From Gammaproteobacteria bacterium (GTDB taxonomy: Bacteria > Pseudomonadota > Gammaproteobacteria > Steroidobacterales > GCA-2729495): a stretch of DNA of 64,000 nucleotides. Within the stretch, counting starts at the first letter, position 1. Every line of letters starts with the position of its first letter. The notes beneath the pieces were generated by a model, which worked only from the letters and a program-made list of their open reading frames with translations, had not been told where the DNA came from and did not search any database. The stretch spans positions 124,001-188,000 of the forward strand of contig VGVH01000001.1 in assembly GCA_016874095.1 (NCBI GenBank), read 5' to 3'. This document shows positions 33,201 to 42,777 of the stretch, in pieces. Both the position numbers and the translations under genes were made by a program.

Positions 33201-35049
33201 AGCAGTGATGGAGGATCAGGTCCCAGGTGAGCACGGACGGCGGCAGCAGCACATTGTTGGAGTCACGCGCCTCGCCGGCGAAGTTGATGATGTCGCCTAC
33301 CGCCCAGGTCGTGCCTGGCGTGGGTGACGTGATCGTCACCGTCGGCGGCGAGCCGCCGGCGTTGATCAGCAGCGACTCGGTGTCGGTGAGGCTGCCGCTG
33401 TCGGTCACGCGCAGACTGACGCTGTAGACGCCCGCCTGCGTATAGGTCCATGTCGGCGACACGGCGGTTGAGTCGTCGAACTGGCCGTCACCGTCCAGAT
33501 CCCAGGCGAACGCCAGGTTCGTGCCGTCCTCGGGGTCGCTCGACGCGCTGCCGTTGAACTGCACGAGCAGCGGCACGATGCCGCTGGGTGGCGTGGCGGT
33601 GAACGCGGCACTCGGCGGCGCGTTCAGCGGGAAGTAGTCGATGCGATAGACGCGCCCGCCGTCGAAGTCGACGTAATAGAGCCTGTTGTCGGGACCCATC
33701 TGCAGGTCGACGATGCGGCCCGAGGTCTGGCTGATCAGCGGCTGGACGGTCGTGCGGTCGGGCACGCCCGTGCCGTCGGCAAACATGGTCCAGGCGCACC
33801 GGCGCTGGGAATCGGCGAAGAACAATGCACCGTTGTAGTTCGACGGGTACTGGGTACCGGTGTTGAAGGCGATACCGGTGACGGCGGAGCCGCCGACCGG
33901 GCAGCCATCGCCGGCGGCCACGCTCGCGGAATGCAGGTAGGCGTAGTGCGAGCTGCGCAACTGGATGCCTGCCGGGATATTGCCCGTGTAAAGGTTCTGG
34001 CACATCGCGAGCGTGCTGTAGCTGCCGAGCTGCGAGTTCACGCCATTGCCGCCCTCGTAGCAGGGCCAGCCGAAGTTCTCGACGGGCGCGGCCGGGCTCG
34101 GCAGCACGTTGATCTCTTCCGAGGTACCCCAGCCCACGTCGCTCATCCAGATTTCGCTGGTGCCGGGACGGCGGGCCATGCGGAACGGGTTCCTGAGGCC
34201 CATCGCGATGATGTAGTCGTCGTCGGCCACTGCATTGCCGATCAGCGGATTGCCGGGCGCGGCCACGACGCCGCCGCCGCTCACATCCAGGCGGATGACG
34301 GTACCGTCGAGGCTGGTCGGGTCGCCCGGCGTGAGAATGTCCTGCACACGCAGCGCGCCACCCTCGTTGAGGGGATCGCCGCAGGGGTTGCCGCCGAGCT
34401 GGCCGTAGTCGGCGATGCCGCCGGAGAAATTCGCGCCGTCGCCAGCACTCATGTAGAGGTAGCCGTCGCTGCCGAAAAGCAGGTCAGCGGTGGCGTGGCT
34501 CGGGAACTGCTGGCACCAGTGACCGGACAGCAGCACGGATTCCGTACCGGTCAGAGTGGATTGGCTGACCGTGACACTCGACAGACGACCGTTGACGACG
34601 CAGCCGTCGGTAGTCGGCCCGGGAGGTGTCGGGCAGTTGTCGGCCGTCTGGTCGGCCACACCCCAGCGCGGGAAGGACCCATTCGAATTCGCATCGAACG
34701 CGTAGGAAACGTAAATGCGCGGGTCGGCCGGATAATTCGGCGCCACTGCCAGGCCGAGCAGACCGCGGTCCCAGTAGTTGTGCGTCTGGGTGCGCAGATC
34801 CACGACCAGGGTCGGGGTCACGTCGGCAACGCCCTCGTACAGCCAGACCAGACCGCTCTTCTCGGCAATGAAAACGTGCCCGTTGGGCGCAAACCGGACG
34901 GCTGTCGGCTGGGTGCGGCCGGAAACGACCTCGGTCTCCTGGAAACCGGTCGGCAAGACGGCAGCGACGGCGTGGCCGGACCCTGCGACCAGCAACGCGG
35001 CTGCCGTCAAAAGACAGCGGATCGCTGTCCGGCGCGGGACGTCGGCCAT
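30247..35049 (-). CDS. Large exported protein: sorbosone-dehydrogenase-like propeller, PKD, DUF2341 and LamG modules
   Basis: A 1600-residue protein with a Sec signal peptide (about 1-30). Residues 31-470 form a glucose/sorbosone dehydrogenase-type beta-propeller (QPTAVRFAPNGHVFIAEK, GLLGLAVAPNY, MGLRNPFRMARRP). A PKD domain follows at 478-565 (DPEDGTNLAFAWDLDGDG), then a Cys/His segment (HHCYSEENCHTHP). Next are DUF2341 (661-760), LamG (770-970), two Ig-like modules opening ITSPA (about 1090 and 1190), a second DUF2341 (1275-1375) and a second LamG (1384-1585). The last modules usually bind glycans. The propeller family may use PQQ. No sortase, PEP-CTERM or type IX tail is visible, so release is presumed. 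The two LamG copies are encoded by identical DNA. Role in polymer attachment or oxidation is inferred only. Confidence 0.85.
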   Translation of the reverse strand: MADVPRRTAIRCLLTAAALLVAGSGHAVAAVLPTGFQETEVVSGRTQPTAVRFAPNGHVFIAEKSGLVWLYEGVADVTPTLVVDLRTQTHNYWDRGLLGLAVAPNYPADPRIYVSYAFDANSNGSFPRWGVADQTADNCPTPPGPTTDGCVVNGRLSSVTVSQSTLTGTESVLLSGHWCQQFPSHATADLLFGSDGYLYMSAGDGANFSGGIADYGQLGGNPCGDPLNEGGALRVQDILTPGDPTSLDGTVIRLDVSGGGVVAAPGNPLIGNAVADDDYIIAMGLRNPFRMARRPGTSEIWMSDVGWGTSEEINVLPSPAAPVENFGWPCYEGGNGVNSQLGSYSTLAMCQNLYTGNIPAGIQLRSSHYAYLHSASVAAGDGCPVGGSAVTGIAFNTGTQYPSNYNGALFFADSQRRCAWTMFADGTGVPDRTTVQPLISQTSGRIVDLQMGPDNRLYYVDFDGGRVYRIDYFPLNAPPSAAFTATPPSGIVPLLVQFNGSASSDPEDGTNLAFAWDLDGDGQFDDSTAVSPTWTYTQAGVYSVSLRVTDSGSLTDTESLLINAGGSPPTVTITSPTPGTTWAVGDIINFAGEARDSNNVLLPPSVLTWDLILHHCYSEENCHTHPITSFPAVSYGSFEAPDHEYPSFLALKLTANPLPTGWWDSNWNRRIRLTINNAGQAENLTNFPLLVTLNTSRFTYTDASANASDLRFIDAAGNQLPHEIETWNPGGTSYVWVRVPSIAASSATGYIFLYYGNASAASTANPAALWSGYGAVWHLNGQASDSTANGNNGTQSGTTTVAGRMGNALHFNGSSYVDVLTPVGLAITGTLTTEAWIKINDPNQAGNPRVFDKKASPWGSTAGYTLQYKPLQNNITVLGGGSNLLRAEPIDLNTDWHYLTAVYNGNGTGRVYLNGVDVTTDGTVGALVASTTRFRIGQQTWGGEAWNGAIDEIRIHPAARSAAWVRAQNLSMRDNYLTYGLPEGAGIGSSLSASTALLLAPRTSDMTMATLPSGLTLTLGSRTEAAPFTQTVIHNSLQQVTAPITQSAGVVDYNFTGWSDGGAATHLFNAPTTNLTLTATYAAGPPNTPPSASITSPADGAVFAAPGPVQIDADASDSEGSINRVEFYVDGALIATDYNSPWTTFWASTAGSHALTAKAFDLPGLSTTSSPVNVTINVPNVPPTVSITSPANGAVFASPDSVTLTANAADSDGTLQRVEFYDGAALIGTDSNGAPWTVNWNSTLGAHTLTAVAVDDDDASTTSSPVNVTVNQPGAWFNPAWTRRLQLTMNNSGQAENLVNFQMLVTLNGSRINYADAQADGADIRFTDSDGNLLSHEIETWNSAGTSYVWVRVASVPANSGTGHIFMYYGNPSVIAGDAPNTVWSGYGAVWHLNGQASDSTANGNNGTQSGTTTVAGRMGNALHFNGSSYVDVLTPVGLAITGTLTTEAWIKINDPNQAGNPRVFDKKASPWGSTAGYTLQYKPLQNNITVLGGGSNLLRAEPIDLNTDWHYLTAVYNGNGTGRVYLNGVDVTTDGTVGALVASTTRFRIGQQTWGGEAWNGAIDEIRIHPAARSAAWVRAQNLSMRDTFLAYGAVQTGP
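30287..30902. repeat. 616-bp internal direct repeat, copy 1
   Basis: This segment appears base-for-base identical to 32129-32744, 1842 bases away and in the same reading frame. It encodes the C-terminal LamG module (about 205 codons). Identity starts abruptly at TCGCGCATCGACAGG and ends at GCCGGACCACA. Confidence 0.9.
32129..32744. repeat. 616-bp internal direct repeat, copy 2
   Basis: This is the partner of 30287-30902 and encodes the first LamG module. The flanking DUF2341 modules are similar in protein but diverged in DNA, so identity is confined to the LamG unit. This points to recent gene conversion or duplication of just this part. Confidence 0.9.
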
Positions 35050-35378
35050 CGGGTGCAAAACCCTGTTTTATTGTGTTTACTGGGCGGCCTGCAGACCCCC
35101 CCGATGCCGCCCAATTTAGCACCCGGCAGCCCGCCAACCCATGGTTCTTGACATATTGTGGCGGTGGCAAGCCGAGGCTGTGATGGGAGTCCCAGCCGGC
35201 ACGAACCCGCGTCGCAGCAGCCGATGCGCCGCTGCGCAAGGCCAGCTGGAGGGGAAAAACGGCCAGGCTACTGAACTTGTGGACTGCGACCTCGGCGGGC
35301 TGAGGTTGCTTTGGCAGTATGTGCTGCAAAGAACGCAGCCTGAATTCAGGGGCATTGCGACCTCAAGGACAGCCCACC
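35050..35378. other. Divergent intergenic region with a short hairpin
   Basis: A 329-base region between the large exported protein gene and the dioxygenase gene. TGGGCGGC (35081-35088) can pair with GCCGCCCA (35106-35113) in the presumed 5' leader of the exported-protein gene. A TTGACA (35150-35155) faces the dioxygenase but has no clear -10. No gene is seen in it. Confidence 0.6.
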
Positions 35379-36323
35379 ATGACCGCCACCCACGCCATCC
35401 GCCAGTCCGCCGTTTCGCTCAGCTCCCTGCCCAATCACGCCGGCACCTTGGTCGTCGCCCAGGGTCGCCACTCGCTGATGGATCTGGAGCCCGACTACAT
35501 GCTGGGGCTACTTGCCCGCCACGGCTGCGTCATCCTGCGCGGCTTTTCCGCCGATCGGGGTTCTTTCGAGCGCTTCACACAGCAGTTCGCAGCCGACTTC
35601 GTGCTGCCGATGATGCGCGTTGCACGTCCCAAGGTCGAAGGCGACGCGGACGCAAAGACAGCGCATGTCGACGTGGGCTCGCACGCGATGGGGCTGCACC
35701 AGGAGCTGTCGTTTACCCCGATCCGGCCGGACGCCATCTGGCTGTTGTGTGAAAAGGTTGCAGGGCATGGCGGCGAAACGACGATCGCCGATGGCGTGCG
35801 CATCTACGAGGCGATGACCGCAGCGCTCCGGCAGATTTTCATGACGAAGCGCCTGAAGTTCCGCTTCGGCAGCACGCTCGACGGTGTGGCGGAACTGTTC
35901 CATGTAGCGCCCGAGCAGCTGCACGCCACGCTGGCGCGCCATGCACCCGCACTGACCTACACGCAGAACGGCAATGCCCTGAGCTTCACCTACCTGACGC
36001 CGGCGTTCCAGAAGACGAAGTTCGGCAATGCGACAGCTTTCGCGAACTTCCTGCTGTTCTCCCAGACGTCGGCCGCCTGCGGGCATCCGGAGGCGCCGCG
36101 CGTCATGGGCATGTTGCGCTTCGAGGACGACACGCCGATTCCAGCGGGACTGGTCGCCGAGCTGCAGGCGATCGCCGAGCCGCTGGTCTACCCGATTCCC
36201 TGGGAGGCAGGCGACCTGGCCTTCATCGACAACACCCGTATGATGCACGGGCGGCGCGGCTTCGAGGCGCAGTCGGATCGCACGGTGTATTACCGCGCCG
36301 CGCGTTCGCTTATCGCGATTTAG
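35379..36323 (+). CDS. TauD/TfdA family Fe(II)/2-oxoglutarate dioxygenase
   Basis: A 314-residue enzyme with a double-stranded beta-helix fold. The iron site is His-x-Glu in GLHQELSFTP (about residue 110) and a distal His in DNTRMMHGRRGF (about 289). An arginine a short way after it probably holds 2-oxoglutarate (SDRTVYYRAARS). Using Glu rather than Asp in the HxD/E motif occurs in some clavaminate-synthase-like members. The substrate is unknown. The ATG at 35379 is preferred to an in-frame start 60 bases upstream. It is a single gene. Confidence 0.85.
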   Translation: MTATHAIRQSAVSLSSLPNHAGTLVVAQGRHSLMDLEPDYMLGLLARHGCVILRGFSADRGSFERFTQQFAADFVLPMMRVARPKVEGDADAKTAHVDVGSHAMGLHQELSFTPIRPDAIWLLCEKVAGHGGETTIADGVRIYEAMTAALRQIFMTKRLKFRFGSTLDGVAELFHVAPEQLHATLARHAPALTYTQNGNALSFTYLTPAFQKTKFGNATAFANFLLFSQTSAACGHPEAPRVMGMLRFEDDTPIPAGLVAELQAIAEPLVYPIPWEAGDLAFIDNTRMMHGRRGFEAQSDRTVYYRAARSLIAI

Positions 36324-36329
36324 CGGCCG

Positions 36330-37244
36330 TCAGTTGCGGCGAACGAGCGCCATGAGCGATCGTTCGAAGAGCACCAGACTCACGCCCCCCAGCACCAGCG
36401 CGGCGCCGGCCAGGCCCGCACTGGTAATCCGCTCGCCGAGGAAAGCAGCCCCGAGCAGCATCGCGATGGCGGGGTTGATGATGGCGTAGGAAGTCACTTT
36501 TTCCGCAGGGTAGCGCGCGAGCAGCCACAAGTAGGCCGACTGGGTGAGCACGCTGCCGACGAGCGTGAGGTAGGCCAGTGCAAACCAGCCGCGTGGCGTG
36601 ACCCCGGCCAGATCTATTTCACGCCACTCGCCGGCAAAGAGTCCCAGCAGGCAGAGAAACACCCCGGCTGCCGCAAACTGCACGCAGCAGAGTGATTGCA
36701 AGCGGTCGCGCGACACCAGATCGCGCTGGATCAGCGTTCCGATGCTCCAGGCCACGACGGCGAAAGCCATGGCTGCGACGTAGGCTGCGTCACCAGGCCC
36801 GGACCAGGCTTCGCCGCCGACGACGAGCACGACGCCGCAGAATCCCGTCAGCAGCCCGACTGCAGTGACAATGACCGGGCGGCGCCTCTCGAAGAACGCC
36901 CAGGCGAGCAGCGTTACGCAGATTGGAATGGTCGCGTTCAGCAGCGCAGCGACACCGGAGGCCATGCCGAGCATCGCCACACCGGTGAATCCGGTGCCGC
37001 AACCGCCCATGAGCACACCGCTCAGCATTGCGCGCGAGGTGACGATGCCCTCGAGCGGCCGCGGCGACTGCCGACGCGCCAGCGCGTACATCACCGCCGC
37101 TGCGAAGAAAAACCGCGCCCCGAGCGACGTGAACACCGGCAGGTCGGCCAGCATCCAGGCGACCGCGAGATAAGTCGTGCCCCATACGACGAGCACGCAG
37201 GTGAATGCGAGCGCGGCGCGGGCGCCTGGGGCTTCGTCTGACAT
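36330..37244 (-). CDS. EamA family transporter (drug/metabolite exporter type)
   Basis: A 304-residue membrane protein with ten hydrophobic segments arranged as two EamA repeats. Typical marks are WGTTYLAVAWML in the first helix, LNATIPICVTLLAWAFF and, in the second half, YAIINPAIAMLLGAAFLGE. Members export metabolites or amino acids. Convergent with the dioxygenase gene (six-base gap). Confidence 0.88.
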   Translation of the reverse strand: MSDEAPGARAALAFTCVLVVWGTTYLAVAWMLADLPVFTSLGARFFFAAAVMYALARRQSPRPLEGIVTSRAMLSGVLMGGCGTGFTGVAMLGMASGVAALLNATIPICVTLLAWAFFERRRPVIVTAVGLLTGFCGVVLVVGGEAWSGPGDAAYVAAMAFAVVAWSIGTLIQRDLVSRDRLQSLCCVQFAAAGVFLCLLGLFAGEWREIDLAGVTPRGWFALAYLTLVGSVLTQSAYLWLLARYPAEKVTSYAIINPAIAMLLGAAFLGERITSAGLAGAALVLGGVSLVLFERSLMALVRRN

Positions 37245-37280
37245 CGCGGGGCGGTGCTCGAGGAACGGTGTGATCGCAGT

Positions 37281-38813
37281 TTAAATGGATTGCGGGTTGC
37301 CGGTGCCCTCCCGCAGATCGCGCCCCAGCCCACGCCGCAACCCCAGCGCCTCTGCGACGGCCGCGCGCCCGACAGCAGCGTGGCTGGCGAGATCGGCAAC
37401 CGTCCGCGCCACGCGCAGCACGCTGTCGCAGGCCCGCCGCGACAGGTGCAGTCGACGCGCCGCATCCTCGAGCAAACGCACGCCATCGGCATCGGGCAGG
37501 CAGCAGTCGCGCAGGGCGGCCGCCGGCAGCTGGGCATTGATGTGCCCCTGGCGCGCGAGCTGCGACGCCCGCGCCGCGGCAACCCTCGCTGCCACCGCGG
37601 CAGATGCCTCGCCCGGGGTTTCTGCGTGGAGACGGTAGTCGGTGCGCGGCACTTCGACGCGGATGTCGATGCGGTCCAAAAACGGGCCGGAGAGCCGTTC
37701 CTGGTAGCGATGGATCTGGTCGGGTGTGCAGCGGCACTGCCTGCGGGTATCGCCATGGAAGCCGCAGACGCAAGGGTTGAGAGCGCCGATCAGCTGGATG
37801 CGCGCCGGAAACTCGAGCGTGCGCGAAGCGCGGGCAATGGCGATACGACCGGTTTCGAGCGGCTCGCGCAGCGACTCGAGCACCGGTCGTGCGAACTCCG
37901 CGATCTCGTCCATGAACAGGACGCCGTTGTGCGCCAACGAGATCTCGCCCGGTCGCGGCCAGGTGCCGCCGCCGACGAGTGCGCTGGCCGAGGCGGTGTG
38001 GTGCGGCGCGCGGAACGGCGGCAGTCGCCAGCCCTGGGTGGGCAGGACCCCGGCAACCGACGCGATCGCAGCCGATTCGACCGCCTCATCCTCGGACAGC
38101 AGCGGAAGGATGCCGGGCAGGCGCCGCGCCAGCAGGCTCTTGCCGCTGCCGGGCGGGCCGATCATGAGCAGGTTGTGGCCGCCGGCCGCCGCAATCTCGA
38201 GCGCCCTGCGCGCCTGCGGCTGGCCCTGCACGTCGGACAGGTCCTCGAAGGGCCCTGGTGCTTTCCGTGCGCTGGCGCCGGCCGCCACCAGCGGCAAACG
38301 CTCCACCTGGTGCAGGTGACGTGCGACGGCAGCAAGATCACGAGCCACTCGCAGATCGAGACCGGTCACCAGCGAGGCCTCTGCCTCGCAGCCGGCAGGA
38401 ACGATCGCGGTGCGCCCTGCCGCCCGTGTGGCGAGCAGGGCCGGCAGCAGGCCCGGCACCGGTCGCAGCGCGCCGCTCAGCGACAGCTCGCCGAACAACT
38501 CGCAGCCGGCGAGATCGCCGACCGGCACCTGCCCCGACGCCGCGAGCACGCCGATCGCAACGGCCAGGTCGAAGCGGCCACCGGCTTTCGGCAGATCGGC
38601 CGGTGCCAGATTGACCGTGATCCTGCGGCCCGGGAACTCGAAGCCGCTCTGCCCGATAGCGGCGCGCACCCGCTCGCGGCTTTCCTTCACCGTGGTCTCG
38701 GCGAGCCCGACGATGCCGAGACCGGGAAGGCCGCCGCCGAGGTGGACCTCGACGCCGACTTCAGGCGCAGCAAGGCCCAGCTCACCGCGCGTTTGAACGC
38801 AGGCGAGACGCAA
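37281..38813 (-). CDS. comM: ComM/YifB-type AAA+ ATPase
   Basis: A 510-residue Mg-chelatase-like AAA+ protein. An N-terminal Lon-type domain (GLPGLGIVGLAETTVKESRERV, VNLAPADLPK) is followed by an ATPase core with Walker A GPPGSGKS (about residue 217), FRAPHHTAS, Walker B VLFMDEIAEF and the zinc-like CVCGFHGDTRRQCRC. ComM is a hexameric helicase that extends branch migration during natural transformation. It starts at TTG 38813, supported by GAGGAG six bases upstream. Confidence 0.93.
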   Translation of the reverse strand: MRLACVQTRGELGLAAPEVGVEVHLGGGLPGLGIVGLAETTVKESRERVRAAIGQSGFEFPGRRITVNLAPADLPKAGGRFDLAVAIGVLAASGQVPVGDLAGCELFGELSLSGALRPVPGLLPALLATRAAGRTAIVPAGCEAEASLVTGLDLRVARDLAAVARHLHQVERLPLVAAGASARKAPGPFEDLSDVQGQPQARRALEIAAAGGHNLLMIGPPGSGKSLLARRLPGILPLLSEDEAVESAAIASVAGVLPTQGWRLPPFRAPHHTASASALVGGGTWPRPGEISLAHNGVLFMDEIAEFARPVLESLREPLETGRIAIARASRTLEFPARIQLIGALNPCVCGFHGDTRRQCRCTPDQIHRYQERLSGPFLDRIDIRVEVPRTDYRLHAETPGEASAAVAARVAAARASQLARQGHINAQLPAAALRDCCLPDADGVRLLEDAARRLHLSRRACDSVLRVARTVADLASHAAVGRAAVAEALGLRRGLGRDLREGTGNPQSI

Positions 38814-38856
38814 ACAGGTCTCCTCGATGTGCCGCCCGGCAGCGGCGTTGGTTCGA

Positions 38857-39683
<827 letters not shown>

Positions 39684-39700
39684 GAAAAAAGGACCCCCGC

Positions 39701-41080
39701 GTGAAAACCAGAACCCTTCCGCTAGTCGCGGCACTGCTGCTGGCTCCACTCACCGCAATGGCCGAGACGGCGGCTGCCGTCGACAAGGGCGATACGGCCT
39801 GGCTGCTCACCTCCACGGCTCTGGTCATCCTCATGACGATCCCGGGTCTCGCGCTCTTCTACGGCGGCATGGTGCGCTCGAAGAACGTGCTGTCGGTGCT
39901 GATGCAGGTGTTCTTGACGTTCTGCGTCATCGCGATCGCCTGGGCCGTGTATGGCTACAGCTTGGCCTTCACCGCCGGCAACGCCTTCGTCGGCGGCGCC
40001 GACCGCCTGTTCATGTCCGGCCTGACGGTGGAGTCCATCGCGGCGACCTTCTCCAAGGGCGTCTACGTGCCGGAGATGGCCTACTTCGTCTTCCAGCTCA
40101 CCTTCGCCTGTATCACGCCTTGCCTGATCGTCGGCGCCTTCGCCGAGCGGCTGAAGTTTTCCGCCGTACTCGTGTTCCTGCTCTTCTGGTTCACGTTTTC
40201 CTACGTGCCGGTGGCCCACATGGTGTGGTTCTGGGCCGGGCCCGACGCTTATACCGACGCCGAGGCCGGTGCGGCCGCGGGCGCAATGGCCGGCTTCATC
40301 TTCCAGAAGGGCGCGCTCGACTTCGCGGGCGGCACGGTCGTGCATATCAACTCGGGCATCGCGGGACTCGTCGGCGCGATCTTCGCGGGCCGGCGTGTCG
40401 GCTACGGCCGCGCACCGATGCCCCCGCACAACCTGCCGATGGTGATGATCGGCGCGTCGCTGCTGTGGGTGGGCTGGTTCGGCTTCAACGTCGGCTCCAA
40501 CCTCGAGGCCAACGGCCTCGCCGCGCAGGTGTTCGCCAACACGCTGCTGGCCACGGCGAGCGCCGCGGTCGCCTGGTCGTTCGCGGAGTGGATCTGGCGC
40601 GGCACGCCGACGGTGCTGGGCGCAGCCTCGGGAGCGGTCGCAGGACTGGTCGCCATCACACCGGCCTGTGGCTGGGTGGGTCCCATGGGCGCGATCGCCA
40701 TCGGCGTAATCGCCGGACTCCTGTGCCTGGCAGCCGTCACGAAACTCAAGGCGCGGTTCGGCTATGACGATTCGCTCGATGTTTTCGGGGTGCACTGCGT
40801 CGGCGGCATCGTCGGCTCGTTGCTGACGGCCGTGTTCTGCTCCCCTTCGCTGGGCGGCACCGGCGTTTATGACTACGTTGCCAACGCAGTTGCGCCGTAC
40901 TCGATCGGCGGCCAGCTGGTCGCGCAGCTCTGGGGGGTGGGCGTCACGATCCTCTGGTCGGGTGCCGTCTCGGTCGCCGGCTATGCCCTGGTCCGTGCGT
41001 TGATCGGGCTGCGGGTCAGCGAGGACGAGGAGCGCGAAGGTCTCGACACGAGATCCCACGGCGAAAGCGCCTACACGTGA
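39701..41080 (+). CDS. amtB: Ammonium transporter
   Basis: A 459-residue Amt channel with a signal peptide (LPLVAALLLAPLTAMAETA) and eleven helices. Conduction residues are visible: the twin histidines in TVVHINSG and FGVHCVGG, and the phenylalanine gate in YFVFQLTFAC. The GTG at 39701 has AAAGGA upstream; a TTG overlapping the glnK stop is less likely. It is under the same sigma-54 promoter as glnK. Confidence 0.95.
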   Translation: MKTRTLPLVAALLLAPLTAMAETAAAVDKGDTAWLLTSTALVILMTIPGLALFYGGMVRSKNVLSVLMQVFLTFCVIAIAWAVYGYSLAFTAGNAFVGGADRLFMSGLTVESIAATFSKGVYVPEMAYFVFQLTFACITPCLIVGAFAERLKFSAVLVFLLFWFTFSYVPVAHMVWFWAGPDAYTDAEAGAAAGAMAGFIFQKGALDFAGGTVVHINSGIAGLVGAIFAGRRVGYGRAPMPPHNLPMVMIGASLLWVGWFGFNVGSNLEANGLAAQVFANTLLATASAAVAWSFAEWIWRGTPTVLGAASGAVAGLVAITPACGWVGPMGAIAIGVIAGLLCLAAVTKLKARFGYDDSLDVFGVHCVGGIVGSLLTAVFCSPSLGGTGVYDYVANAVAPYSIGGQLVAQLWGVGVTILWSGAVSVAGYALVRALIGLRVSEDEEREGLDTRSHGESAYT

Positions 41081-41210
41081 CCGGGCGCCGGGCGAGCCGG
41101 CCGGATTGAACAAGACGCAGGGTTTTGCGTGACCAGGATCACCCTCCCCGGCACAGCCCCGGTGGCATAATTGCCAGTCATTCCCCCATGGAATCCAAGG
41201 GTTGTCGAAC

Positions 41211-41690
41211 ATGAAACGCCCCTGCCTGGTCGCCGTCGCGGCGCTGTCCACGACACTCGCGATGCTGACCGCCACCGCCCAGGACGGGGTGGTGTACCGC
41301 TGGGTCGATAAGGACGGCACGCCCCACTACCAGGACCGGCCGCCGGAAGACGACAGCGATGCTGCCGAACTGAGCCTCCGCTACCGGACGACCGACCCCG
41401 AGGTGATCGCCGCAGCCAGGAAGAAGAAAGCCGAGCAGGCCTCGGTCGCCGGCCTGCGCGAGGACCAGCAGGCTGCCGACGCCATCGACGCGGCTGCCGA
41501 TCGCCAGAGGGTGATCGACGAGCGCAGCGAAGGATGCCGCAAAGCTCAGGAGCGCCAGAAGAAGTACGAGACTGCGCATCGGCTGTACAAGCCCGGCCCC
41601 GACGGACAGCGCAACTACCTGAGCGACGCTGAACTCGACTCCGCCCGACTGCAGGCTCGCAGCGATGTCGCCGAGTGGTGCGGCGGCTGA
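41211..41690 (+). CDS. Secreted DUF4124 domain protein
   Basis: A 159-residue protein with a signal peptide (cleavage near TATAQ), then the short DUF4124 motif VVYRWVDKDGTPHYQDRPPED. A charged helical, coiled-coil-like part follows, with one cysteine pair (EGCRKAQERQ; EWCGG). DUF4124 proteins are common in the periplasm of gammaproteobacteria; the role is unknown. Confidence 0.82.
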   Translation: MKRPCLVAVAALSTTLAMLTATAQDGVVYRWVDKDGTPHYQDRPPEDDSDAAELSLRYRTTDPEVIAAARKKKAEQASVAGLREDQQAADAIDAAADRQRVIDERSEGCRKAQERQKKYETAHRLYKPGPDGQRNYLSDAELDSARLQARSDVAEWCGG

Positions 41691-42777
41691 CGCCGCGCTG
41701 CCGGTGAGCGATTCGCCGGACAAGCCGCGCACCGAGACCTGCAGCTACCTGCCCGACCTCTGTGCACCGATGGCGGTGCTAGGGGTCATACTCGTCGCGG
41801 AGCTGGTGGCGATCGCCCTGGCGCTTGCGCGCCAGAGCGAGTGGGTCAGTTTTTTCGCTGACCTCGGCCGGACCTCGATCGCGCTGCAGTGGCTCAGCCT
41901 CACCTCGGCCGCTGTGCTGTGTGTCGTCCGGCCGTTGCTGGCCGGGCAGCCGGTCGCCCGCGGAACGGCTCTCGCACTGGGCGCCGTGGCCGTGAACCTG
42001 CTGGTGATCTCCGAAGCGCTCTACTGGGCTGCCGACTGGCTGGCGCCGGACGGCGCCAGGAGCGGTTGGCTGCCATCCGACCACCTCTTCTTTGCGACGC
42101 GCAATCTCGCGATAGGCGGCATCGCCGCCGGCGCGCTGCTGCGGTATTTCTACATCTCGGACCAGTGGCAGCGGAACGTGCGCCGCCAGGCCGAGGCCCG
42201 CGTCCACGCGCTGCAGGCCCGCATCCGGCCGCACTTCCTGTTCAACAGCATGAACACGATCGCGAGCCTCACCCGCAGCAACCCTGCTGCAGCAGAGCAG
42301 GCGGTCGAGGATCTGGCCGACCTGTTCCGCGCCTCGCTGGCCGAGTCCCGGCAAAGTATCCGGCTGGGGGACGAACTCGGGATCGCGCGCGTATACGAGC
42401 GCATGGAGCGGCAGCGCCTCGGCGAGCGCTTGCGGATCGAGTGGCAGCTTGACGCTCTGCCGGCCGATGCGATGATACCGAGCCTGACGATCCAGCCGCT
42501 GCTCGAGAACGCGATATACCACGGAGTCGAACGGCTGGCGGATCCCGGCACGGTGCACATCAGCGGCCAGCGCGACGGCGACATGCTCGAGATCACGCTC
42601 ACCAATCCCGTTCCTGCCAACCGCATGGCGGGCGAACGCACCGGCAACCAGATCGCGATCGACAACATCCGCGAAAGGCTGGTGCTCGCGTTCGGCGCCG
42701 ACGCCGGGCTGCGGCTCGATCCCGGATCCGGCCAGTTCCGCGTCACCTTGCGCTTCCCGTACCGGCGATCCCAGTGA
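41665..42777 (+). CDS. LytS/AlgZ-type sensor histidine kinase
   Basis: A 370-residue sensor with four or five N-terminal transmembrane helices and a His_kinase domain: phosphoacceptor RIRPHFLFNSMNTIASL (about residue 190) and an ATPase domain with SLTIQPLLENAIYHGVE. This is the AlgZ/FimS layout. It is coupled to the AlgR-like regulator by a four-base overlap. The ATG at 41665 lies inside the end of the previous gene; GTG at 41704 is an alternative start. Confidence 0.88.
   Translation: MSPSGAAADAALPVSDSPDKPRTETCSYLPDLCAPMAVLGVILVAELVAIALALARQSEWVSFFADLGRTSIALQWLSLTSAAVLCVVRPLLAGQPVARGTALALGAVAVNLLVISEALYWAADWLAPDGARSGWLPSDHLFFATRNLAIGGIAAGALLRYFYISDQWQRNVRRQAEARVHALQARIRPHFLFNSMNTIASLTRSNPAAAEQAVEDLADLFRASLAESRQSIRLGDELGIARVYERMERQRLGERLRIEWQLDALPADAMIPSLTIQPLLENAIYHGVERLADPGTVHISGQRDGDMLEITLTNPVPANRMAGERTGNQIAIDNIRERLVLAFGADAGLRLDPGSGQFRVTLRFPYRRSQ

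Noticed and set aside
30340-33327. Plus-strand open frames opposite the large exported protein, two of which share identical sequence
   Set aside because: The shared sequence simply reflects the 616-bp DNA repeat of the real minus-strand gene; no start signals or domains support plus-strand coding.
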